64,000 nucleotides of DNA from Haliclystus octoradiatus. Lineage: Eukaryota; Cnidaria; Staurozoa; Stauromedusae; Haliclystidae. Under the pieces are notes generated by a model that did not search any database, was not told the DNA's origin, and saw nothing but the letters and a program-made list of their open reading frames with translations. This document shows, piece by piece, positions 51,851 through 64,000 of this stretch (within the stretch, counting starts at the first letter, position 1; every line of letters begins with the position of its first letter). The translations under genes were made by a program, and so were the position numbers. The stretch spans positions 29,464,445 through 29,528,444 of the forward strand of contig OU744446.1 of NCBI GenBank assembly GCA_916610825.1. Direction: 5' to 3'.

Positions 51851-51904
51851 ACAAATATGTAATTTAGCCTTGCACTCATTATATTATGATGTGCTTGCCA
51901 TAGC

Positions 51905-54900
51905 ATGGCAAAGAGGGCACGTGGTAATAATAATAATAAAAAAACTGATAACGGCACACTATATTCAACAATCACATCACAGCTGCATAAAACAACATAT
52001 GTCCTGATTACAAAACGAGGGTATGTAAATTTGGCCTGGAAGGCAAAAAATGCAAATTCAACCATCCCAAACACTGTCGTCATTTTGCGATCAATGGAAA
52101 GTTTAAGGGCGGCTGCAACCTAGGCAATAAATGTCCTCTTTATCATTTTACCATATGCAAAGCATGCTACCAGACGCGAGAATGCTATGATAACAATTGC
52201 AAATCAGGGAATCATTTAAAAGGAACTAAACGCACAAAACAATTGGACTTATTGCAGTTTTCGAATGACGAAGGGCAGGGAACAAAACAAAGTCGCTACT
52301 GCCAACCATCTGTAAAGTCTATTCATACTGTCAGTGCTGATGTTACCGCTTAGAACGTTAATGCTTTTTTAGATTCAGGGCCAGTGATGGCCCATATCAA
52401 TCAAGAAATCAGCAAGTCGATGCAGTCTTTCCTCCCAATGATTCAGAAGTTGATAACTCAAAATTTGAATTCAATGCAAATGAATCAAACCAGAATAAAT
52501 CATCAACATTATATTCCACTAACCAAATATCATCAGCAACCAGCAGTTTACAATCAAAGACCTGCCCAATATCAATTCCACCTAACTATGGTAATGTAAA
52601 TCTTTCTCTTAAATGTTAGTACTTCAATGCTAGGTCATTGATGAACAAATTATCTTATTTCCATGATATGTTGGAATCACTAGAGTATGACGTTATTGCT
52701 ATATCAGAAACATGGTTATCTAATTCTACTCCAGATGCACTAATTTCACCGACTTCGTATCATCAAATTGTTAGATTTGATAGATGTATATCTTCCAGAG
52801 GAGGGGGTGTGGCATTGCTCATTAAAAGCTCTCTATGTTTTGCTGTTGTTGACAAGCCACATAATTATTCTGATATAGAAGCAGTTACTGTTGATATCAA
52901 AGTTTCTAAATCCTTTTATCGTTTTGTTTGCATTTATAATTCTCCATCTGAATCGTCGTGTTTATTAAAGACACAACAATTGGGGAATTTTTTAAGCCAC
53001 TGCTGTACATCTTGTGATTACCCATGTTTTATTACCGGTGATTTTAATTATCCCCACATGGACTGGTCGATACCAACCAGTTGTGGTGATAAATGTCATG
53101 ATGAGTTCTTACATTATGTAAATTCTAACAATTTAAAACAATGTGTTATGCAGCCCACTAGGCAACAGAGAACATTAGATTTAATCTTAGCTACAGACCC
53201 GATGAAAATTTCAAGTTTAGAAGTAACAAGTCCATTTACATCTGTAGAACCATATGAAGAAATAACAGCTAATTGACTAATAAACGTAACTAATATAATT
53301 CGTAATAAAATACACACTAGTAAAATACAAAAACTTAATGAACTATATGAACCTTATATATTTACTCCTTTCGCCGACGCTTCCGTGTTCGAACTGAACT
53401 TTCTCATTTTCGCTACCACACCTTAATTCACACTGTTATAAATGAAGGTGCAATAAATTGCAGCCTCGTATGAATGCTATAAATTGCAGCCTCGTATGAA
53501 TTACATAACACTAAAACATCTTCTTGCGACCATGATTCCATAGGTTTTACTATTCATACTCCTGCAGTTCTATCAAATAAAGGATATCATCATCAAAAAT
53601 TTAAACCAAATTTTCGTAAAGCTAATTATCAACCAATCTGTGAGCACTTAGCAACAATTAACTGGAGATCTATGCTAAGGAATTGCTGTGATGACGTTGA
53701 AATTTTTTGGAACAATATATGTTCCGTACTTGATTACTGTATTCAAAACTTTGTACCGTCCTCCCCTATTGGTCGTAAGAAAACAAACCATTCGAAGAAA
53801 TTGAGACGCCTGGCAGCTATTAAACGAAGGGCATATAAAAGAATGAAAAATGGTATCTCGTCAAGTGAATCTTACAAAGTAACTGCCTCCGACTATGAAA
53901 AAGCAGTAAAAGAAAGTAAAATACAAACTCAAATCAAAACCATCTATTCCATCTTTGTTATCATCTAATGGATCTCATGTAACTGAGGATAATGACAAAG
54001 CAAATTTATTGAACGACTATTTTGCAAGTGTATTTACAAATGATGATGGTATTAATCCTCCTTTTGCAAGACGTGTTCGTGAAAACGAATCAATAAGCTT
54101 TGTTGAATTTTCGTATCTCAAAGTTGCCAAAGTATTGAAAAAACTTCCTTCAAAGACATCACGGTCACGGTGACCGATGGATATTCTGCTTTGTTTCTAA
54201 AACCAATTGCTGATGAAATTTCTCACCCTTTTAGTTTACTTTTCGAGTTGTCGCTTTTTGACAGGAGAATTATCACAAATTTGGAAATCTGCTATTGTTT
54301 CACCTATAGATAAAAGAGGACCATCAAGTATGAAAGAAAACTATAGACCCATCTCATTAACATGTATTGTGTAGTGGTTTATATATATTATAACTTCCGT
54401 TTGTATCAGTCTTTCTCTACATGTAAATAATCACTGTGATATGTAATCGCTCTCTTTCTATGTCAACATTTGTACCACAAGAAATACTTCAACATCTGCG
54501 AAAATATAATTTGATATCTAAAGAACAATTTGGCTTTCTAGCACATAGATCTACATGTACTCAACTTTTATCATTCATGAGTAAGTGGCTGAAGTCTATA
54601 AATAACAAATTACGCATTGACAATATATACATCGACTTCCAGACACCCTTTGATACCGTATCTCATCAAAAGCTTCTAATTGAGGCATATGGGATTGAAA
54701 ATGAGCTCCTTCACTGGATTTCCAAATTTCTAATAGGACGATCTCAATGTGTATCTGTCAGTTCGGCCATGTCAAGTTCCATACCTGTGCCAAGTGGAGT
54801 TCCGCAGGGCTCTGTACTTGGCCCTTTACTATTTATTATTTATATTAATGACACCGTCTCTTGCGTTGAGCCAGGCTGTGACGTTAAACTTTTTGCAGAT

Positions 54901-55800
54901 GATGCAGAGTTCTCTTATTCCAGAAATGATGATAATGCTACCCCTTTATCAACAACTTTAACAAGTTTGGTGACTTGATGTGATACTTGGCAAATGAAAA
55001 TATCTTTTCCTAGAAGTCATGTTTTTTCTTTTGGCAACATGAACATTTCTAAGTAAGAATATTTTATGGCAGATCATAAACTACATCATTTATCTAAAGT
55101 CTGTGATCTTGGTATCTATCTAACAAGTAATTTAAAATTTTCAGATCATTGTGCCCATTTGGCATCAAAAGCTTCATCGATGAGCTACCTTGTGAGGCGC
55201 ACATTTATCTCCAGAGACCCAACTATGCTGTTAAGAGCGTATAAAGTATATATTAGGCCAGTATTGGAGTCATCGACACCTGTATGGAGTCCCCAACTTG
55301 TAAAAGATAAATATAGGATTGAAAGAATTCAACAAGAATTCACACGTTATCTGTGTTGGGTATCTGGAATCAAATTCGATTCCTACAAGGACAGACTAGA
55401 AGCTTTAGACTTTGAGACGCTTGAGCTACGTCGATTAAAGCAAGATCTATGTATGGTATATAAAATCATTAAAGGACTAGTCGATCTAAACTTTGATGAT
55501 ATTTTTAGTCTAAAAAAGACAAAATATGACCTTCGCAGACATTCTCTGCAATTAAAATGTGAAGAAGTCCCTAAAACCAGCCTCGTCCAGCATGCATTCG
55601 CCATACGAACGATTTCATGGTGGAGCGATCTTCCTAATAATGTAGTCATTTGTGGAAATATCTCAACTTTTAAATCAGAACTGAATAGATTAGACCTGAG
55701 TAAATATTGTACTTTTTACTTACACCTTTTCTTCAATTTTATTTAAATTAATATATTAATTTAGCACTACTTCTCAAAAAATCATTAATAATAAATAAAT
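51905..55800 (+). mobile_element. LINE-B, CR1-like, degenerate (second copy)
   Basis: Duplicate of 35.04-38.94 kb. ORF1 zinc-finger region at about 52024-52219; endonuclease at 52638-53276; RT at 54436-54978, longer open than in the first copy (ENELLHWISKFLIGRSQCVS continues into SGVPQGSVLGPLLF and FADD); C terminus 55066-55746. A deletion near 53925 removes the DLLDDPSLQKFYSYVNS region that the first copy keeps. Each copy thus has private lesions on top of shared ones. Confidence 0.85.
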
Positions 55801-55914
55801 AAATATTAATACAATAAAAAAATGAAAAAATACAATAAAAATTATCATATTATTCGTTATAAAATGATTAAAAATAGATTAAAACATTTGTATTTTCAAA
55901 GGAAATTTTTTTTC

Positions 55915-56105
55915 GGGACGGCCCTGACGGAGACAAGAGGTTCTTTTGGCTATGAAGCGAAAAGCTTGGTTAGAGGGAGTTAGTTGGTTACTCTTATGAG
56001 TAAGGATTGCGGTGATCCAAATATTTTGAACAAACTCTCCAAAAAGTCAGCATGGTAGCTCAGAGGAGTAATGCTCTAAGTGTTAGTGGTAGTTTTGACT
56101 TTTCA
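55915..56105 (+). repeat. Y repeat next to X copy 5
   Basis: Direct copy of 39108-39300; a 4-bp TTAG duplication near 55982 is private. Confidence 0.7.
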
Positions 56106-56149
56106 AAACCTTATATTGACTTTATAAGTTATACCTGGGGGCGGGAACT

Positions 56150-56535
56150 TCGATACTTTGAACGGGTGATTGCGATTTCAAAATCCCGCTAGCACAACAA
56201 AATGGCAGGTTTTGCCGGAAATCATACTCCAAAATTGTAAAAATGCATTACTTCCTGACAATTTGCATAAAAATGCCATTTTGGCGCCTCACAGCAGGGT
56301 CGTGGTAACTTACAGGGGGATAATTTCCGGTTTCACAGCCGGAAACCAGGGATTTAGCAGCAAAATTCGAAAATTGAAATTGTGTACCTTAAAATTGCCT
56401 GCATATGCCAAAATGGTGCCTCTTGTATAGTGCTTACATGGAAGTACATCAAATGCTATCGATGAATGGTAGAGTATCTTCAAATATATTAACCATAAGC
56501 ACTAATCCAAATGTATACTAAATATCAAGGTTTCT
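56150..56535 (+). repeat. X repeat, copy 5
   Basis: Full X; its inner edge continues like copy 1 (TGTAATTGATAACATAT) into the (ATT)n tract. Confidence 0.8.
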
Positions 56536-56584
56536 ACTATATTAAGATTCATGATAAGACGCGTATAATGTAATTGATAACATA

Positions 56585-58421
<1,837 letters not shown>

Positions 58422-58530
58422 TATACGTTACATTACATCTTTATTGTTATCTGATAGAAAAGTTCACAATTAAGGACTTTCAAAAATTATATAAAACCAA
58501 TTGTTTGCAGCCATGTCCATTATTAAATTA

Positions 58531-60722
58531 TTAAACTTTATTATTTGTTTTCTTTTTTTCTTCCTTTTTAGATTGTTGTTTGATCTTTTTGTTCAATTGC
58601 TTTAATATCTTTTCTTTTTTCCTCTCTTGCTTAATTTTTTTCTTTGACGCTTTTTCTGTTCTTTTGGCTCTTGATTTGGCAGTCTTTTCATGTAGGTTTT
58701 CTTTCTTTTCCAACGGACGTTGCATTGAAGAATCCTCTATATTAAGGAATGAAAATAAATCCTCATAACATAAAGATAGGGTTTTTTATATCATAAATAC
58801 AATTGTTATTCTTTAAACAAACTAATTATACAAACGCTACTTCAACAAAATTACAAATAACTAACTAATAACTACTAATAATGAAAAAAAAAATCAGACA
58901 TCCATATTTGCTCCTATATATAGGCAAATATGAATGTCTGATTTTTTCGTTTATATATTATCAAATATATGGCATCGAGCACTATTGAAACAGCAAAGAC
59001 AACATAAGTTACTTGATATTACTAACTAATAACTATATAGCTATACCAATCAATAGAAGGTTTTCTAAAATTTAAAAGTACCCATAATACTTGGAGCATT
59101 ACCCCTCTCAAATGCCATATCGATTTTTTGGAGCAGTTTGTTCAAAATATTTGGATCACCGCAATCCTTACTCAAAAGAGTACCAACTCTCTATAACATA
59201 GCTTTTCGCTTAATAGCTAAAATAACCACTTGTCTCTGTTCCTATTGATTGGAAATGGTATGTAACACGCAATTGATGAAACTTTTCTCGTTTTTTGAAT
59301 TCCGTGTCACTAACGCGGCCTCAGATGCTGCAGCAGATGCTTGGATTACGATGACTTCGAAATAATTATCCAAATTAGAAACTTAGAATTCTTAGCAGTT
59401 TTGGATGATCTACTTTCTGAATGATTTCTTCCAAAACGCTCAAATGAAAACGTTGGGAATAGAAAATTCAACCGATTTTTTTTCTGCGGTAAATTCTTGA
59501 TTGAATTGAGAAAAAGGGATGCCCGTCCATCGTTTCTCTATACTGTAAAATATCTGCTCAGTAATTATAAATGAAATAGGTTGTGTAACATCAGATCATG
59601 ATCAGATGATGGGTAACTGGTCGTCTTCAATAGGTGGTCACTTGGTACAGATAGCAGACTAATCATATATTTTATCCTCAGAAATATGCTATTTTAATTT
59701 AAAGATAGCTAACCTTTGGAGTTGGATGGTGCATCGCGTGTTGTATTCAATATGGTGCCACTTTTACTCATTGTTGATAGTTTTTCATTTTGTTTTTGAT
59801 CTTCAAACAAATGAGTAAAAGATTGATTATGATGACCATGTCCAAGCTGCCAGTTAATTGACTTCAAAACAATCTCGACTTTGCTTAAAACTTCAACGCT
59901 TCTTACATCATGTTGACATCTTTGTTTATTCAAAGCAAAATTATTTTTCATCGTAGAAACACGTTTCTGATACTTGGCCCTCTCTCTATCACGCAAATAT
60001 TGCCTGGCCTCCATGCTTAATATTTCGTACTCAAGGGGTTGCGGAAACACTTCTCTAACTCTTTCCTTTAATTCAGATTGATATTTGCTCTGCAGAGATT
60101 GTTCGTCAACTTTCACCCAGAACTTTTTCATTTCTTCGGATTCCTTTATGTGGTTCCTTTGTTTATATTCATTAATGTTTTTGATTGGATTACCAAAAAC
60201 TGAATCTCCAAATATGTCCCTAATTTCAATGTTATAATTGAATTTTATCTTTTTTTGAGATGTACCGATTTTGAATGCATCGAAGTATTTACTCTCAATA
60301 TTATGATTTTCTTCATAATTATCATCATCTGATTCGTTTTCATTCAGCGTAGATACGTTATCCTTAATGACGTAAGCATTCTTTGTTTTGTTCAATATAT
60401 ATCTCAAATGAGGTATTTTCTTAATTTTTGTTGCAACTGTTGTTATCTCCACTTCATCAGGAGCAGTTAACGTTTCATTATAATTTACACATAAATTACC
60501 ACAGAGGTTCTGTATATTATCAAGTATAACTTCCACGTTTTCAACATCAGAACATTCATTGACGCATACAATATTATTTTGGTTCCGATCATTGCCACTA
60601 CTTACGATATCGCAGGGTACATTATTCTGTTGAGATTCTTTCTCATTGACAATTTCCATATCGTTTATGCCTGATACACATGAAAACGATAGCGGACAAA
60701 TACATGCAAGTATATTAGCCAT
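58531..60722 (-). CDS. Gene M copy 6 (unrecognised two-exon gene)
   Basis: Exon 1 is 59714-60722, exon 2 is 58531-58736 and the intron is 977 bp; 404 residues. Private changes are TKIKK for TTIKK, NYEEN for NFEEN and, at the very C terminus, KKKTNNKV for KRRANNKV. It shares DNIQN with copy 5 and SEL, RVST, DVRS and KFNY with copy 2. CRE box at 60798-60805, intronic Y at about 59085-59245. Upstream it joins the right inverted arm, as copy 3 joins the left one. Confidence 0.7.
58884..58948 (-). ncRNA. Intronic hairpin, gene M copy 6
   Basis: Same arms as in copies 1 to 3, with a nine-A run on the plus strand at the left edge. Confidence 0.45.
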
Positions 60723-60829
60723 TTTAGTAATAAAATCAGCTACTTCTAATTTAAACGAGAGACTCGCAATTAATAAATTGCAATTGAAGATCGATTGTGA
60801 CGTCACATAACTTGATGAAGATCACGTGT

Positions 60830-63375
60830 AATTGAAGAGACGTAATATACATTCTGTACTGATTTTGGCCACGTGAGGGGGATGCCATTTTGTTATTTAA
60901 CAGCGGTTTATGTGATGTATATAGATGAATCATTTTCTGAATCTCTCTTTGAAGCTTCAGAAAACATGCAACAGTTTGCTAAGATTCTAAATTAAAGAAT
61001 CTTATTTAATTAATCGACATGTTTTCTAAGAATGCAAGTGCTGTATAGGCCAGTATAGCACATAGGTAAATCAATCAAGTCAACTTCCGTTACTCAGAGA
61101 ATATAACCCTCAGGGCTGTTCCTATTATAGTGTGTATATGCAGGCTTGACAGCCCCTGATGATTTGGTCAGTTGGCAAATCTTCCTTAAAATTTCTCCAA
61201 TCAACAAAAGGGAAAGAAATGGCAAAGGAATATTGTGATGTCCGATATCTAAGAGAGAGTTCTTTTAATTCTGGTCTATTTTTTCATGGTCACACAAATC
61301 TTGAATACTGTGTATAGAGACAATTATCCTCATCCTTTGATGATGGCTTTAGATCAATGTACATCGTACAATTTCAAAACGATGGCAAAACTTTGGGCGA
61401 TGGATTCAACTGAGGATACCACACCTTAACTTGCTTCCAATTTACGATGACTTATCCAGATCTAAATACGGTGAAGTAGGATGATTTATTGACGGAAACC
61501 CCCCCCCCAACCCCCAAAGAAAATTTATCAGACCGGTCGAAAATGCAGACCCTTTTAAAAATCGGAACGTTTGTGGCGAATTGAAAGTTTAAGGATTATT
61601 TGAGGATAATTGCTTGTATTGGCTTCAAAAACAAGTTTTGGAATTTCAATTGGGTTGATTACTTTCACGCTCACATTAAACGTACAAATGGATATATGTG
61701 GTCATGGGGGCTTCAAAATAAAGATTTAAAATTGCAGACTAGCACGATATGATCTCTATTTAGGTTCAACTTTTTGAAGCTCTAAAATTACTTACATAAT
61801 CGTCGGTGGCTATATTTGAAGACATGATTGTTTTGCATAATTTTTAGCTTATTCATACATCGAATATTTAGCGGTAGGTAGATTGCCGTAGATATATCGT
61901 AAAGTAATAATACCGAAATACAAGGAAAAGACACTGGAACAAGATGAAGAGAGGACTTGAATGAATATGTTAGGGAGTATTTTGTTGACACTTGTGCTGT
62001 GCTCGAAATATTCCGAAATTCGAAAAGAATGATGAATCTTCGGCGACTGAGTAAGAAGTAAAATATGAAATGTAGGTAAGGTGTTTGATCGGTCGCGATG
62101 TGAGTTCGTGGGATTAAAACGATTGCTTTTGTCGAGAAGATAAAATTTCCGAGGCATGTTGTCAGTAAACACATCACATGGGCGTCATTTTCCTATGAAA
62201 TCCGGGTATGAAATAGAGTATGTTTGAAGGCCATATAAACATCCAGAATTTCACTGTGGAAAGCACTAGCAAATTGCTTGCGAGACAAGCTGGCACGAGA
62301 GTTGCACCGAAATCAATAAAGAGAGCACAACTTACCCCGAGTGGATCTATAACTCCAAAGCTGAGGAATCTCCAGGCGCACATAAAAGGTATTATATACG
62401 TATAATACATAGATTCTTCCATTTAGATCAACATTAACTAATTATCCACTCATCGGGCGATATAATGCAGGAATGGTGGAGGCATAATTGAGTATACGAA
62501 GCATCGATAGAAACTTAGCGAACAAAGGAATCCTTGGACTGGATACGCTGAAATCAACTGGCAGTAGTATTAAGCAGCAGCGGGCTGATACCAACATCAA
62601 TTGACGAAGTTTGTATTTATTGTAGGGTTAGTGAACAAACCATGTTGTAGAGGCTATGACTTTTGAAACTTTTTAAGAGGTTATGGCAGTAAACTAGATG
62701 CCGCGTTTAGAAGTAGGATAGCCATCATAAAATTACCTAGATGGTATATACATATGAACAATACGAAGATACCGATCAGGAATGGGTGGAATACGATATC
62801 AACAAGCAATGATTTATTTATTCAGGGCATAATAATCATCGAACATGGAGACTACTCAAGACTTTCATTAGCAGCCAGGTGGAGTACATATGTTCAATTA
62901 AACTGCTAGTCGAATGGTGGATGATACCAGGAGAACAACATGACACCAAAGACTTTCAGAGCAGCGATTAGATGATCTGGAGACCTGGTCTGGAGCAAGT
63001 CAGTATAGTTGGGGAATGAAAGAGGGTCCGTGTTTAGAATGTAATGTTTGGCATGATTCTTGATACAATTTTCAGGATAGTATAAGGAACTTGTTCGTTG
63101 ACATTCCTCTTCATCTCCAGATCAATTGGCGTCCGTAAGAGCGATTTGAAGAAGATAAAGACAATGGGCTGCCAGCAATCTAAATATGTTATGGCATCGG
63201 TTTTTGTCATGTTCATCTTGGTGTGTTATTTACTGTAGCCGTACTTGTGACAGGAGAAGCTCTTAATCCAAACTACAAGGTCTTGGTTTTAACTTTTACA
63301 TCCCGGGAGCCCAAAAATTACAGTTATATGGGAACATGACACTTTTTAGATGTTCTTTTCAACTTTGTTTAGCTT
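60830..63375. repeat. Right arm of the large inverted repeat
   Basis: Reverse complement of 25.95-28.50 kb with several indels, including missing sequence near 62.75 kb and a C-rich run (61500-61516). The 39-codon stretch with hydrophobic end (63122-63238, plus) is open as in the left arm. A 102-residue ATG frame at 61849-62154 (minus, starting MPRKFYLLDK) is interrupted by a stop in the left arm. I cannot name any gene in it. Confidence 0.6.
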
Positions 63376-64000
63376 TTAGCGACGTCTTTCTGGCCCCCCA
63401 CCAGTAAAATGCTTAATAACTGGGTTTATGAGCCGTGATGTGTCCGACAAAAGTTATAGTTTTCCGGAATCTCAGAAAATTTTAAACATAAATCAGAAAA
63501 CACTCCTTATTCTTCTAATTTTGCTCTCGCATTCCGGGATCTAGGATCCCGGGATCCCCACTTTTGTCGGACCCTGGACTAACATGTAACCTTAATCTTC
63601 TTAGTACACGGAAAAAACATATATTTTAAAATTAAGGATATGTATTTGTATAACGAGTAGATATATTCTAAATTATTCTTAGAATAAGAACCCATAATTT
63701 TGTTGTGTACTATTTGCTACCTATTAATCATCAAAAAAAGATTTGGTACAGCAACCAGGCTAAGTATTGGTGCATTCATTGCATATTAACCAACCACACA
63801 ACAGGAACATAGACATAATAGATATGTAGGCTATCTATTATGTCATGAATATGTCTATGGCTGAGAAACACAATCTACCAGCTCATAACATTGTGTTACC
63901 AAGCAACAAAGCTTTTTTTGAAAACGAACATGGTTTTTGTTTCCATAACAGCTGACCGTTAAGAATAATTACGTTCTAAGTATATGTAATTCTGCTCACT
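63376..64000. other. Unique-looking flank, no gene seen
   Basis: No supported ORF. A palindromic GGATCCCGGGATCC-like cluster lies near 63537-63558. Confidence 0.5.

Noticed and set aside
61849-62154. 102-residue frame whose start (MPRKF) recalls a SNAG-type N terminus
   Set aside because: The mirror arm has a stop after about 18 codons and no zinc fingers follow; the resemblance is too short.

Overview
The window is AT-rich nuclear DNA from an animal, probably an aquatic invertebrate; the sequence does not fix the species. Reasons: a type I membrane protein of the ENPP (ectonucleotide pyrophosphatase/phosphodiesterase) family, non-LTR retrotransposons of the CR1-like kind, a BEL/Pao LTR retrotransposon (known only in animals), tRNA-derived SINEs, animal-type small hammerhead-ribozyme retroelements, and genes with GT-AG introns and AATAAA signals. 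Positions 1-436 are an assembly gap.

Left part (0.4-9 kb) is mostly ordinary intergenic DNA with one convincing single-copy gene at 4266-5858. It encodes an ENPP4/5-like protein with signal peptide, ectodomain and membrane anchor. Most of its zinc ligands are replaced, so it is probably a pseudoenzyme. After it come tRNA-SINE copies, an inverted-repeat element and a 153-bp tandem repeat.

From 9 to 63 kb the window is a nested repeat array. Its core is an unrecognised gene, here called gene M, present six times (11.8-14.0 minus, 16.3-18.3 plus, 28.6-30.8 plus, 40.4-42.6 minus, 44.6-46.7 plus, 58.5-60.7 minus). Each copy has a 1.0-kb first exon and a short lysine-rich second exon that join in frame across a GT-AG intron of 0.8-1.0 kb, giving about 404 residues. 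Five copies are open; the third has a 2-bp insertion. A CACGTG box and a TGACGTCA box lie upstream, a roughly 60-nt hairpin lies in the intron, and an (AAT)n tract of 0.2 to 1.8 kb follows the 3' end.

The copies alternate head-to-head and tail-to-tail. Head-to-head pairs (1/2 and 4/5) share a spacer holding a LINE fragment that carries a hammerhead-ribozyme retrozyme with 13-bp target duplications: a dimer in the first spacer, a monomer in the second. Tail-to-tail intervals (3/4 and 5/6) hold LINE-C, with a terminal-inverted-repeat element inside its RT domain, followed by the CR1-like LINE-B. These intervals are duplicates about 16.8 kb apart. Short repeats called X and Y sit at the cassette edges. 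A BEL/Pao element lies between the (AAT)n tract and X after copy 2. The outer ends, 25.9-30.9 and 58.4-63.4 kb, are about 5-kb inverted arms. The whole looks like a palindromic amplification of gene M with its repeats, not a set of independent insertions.
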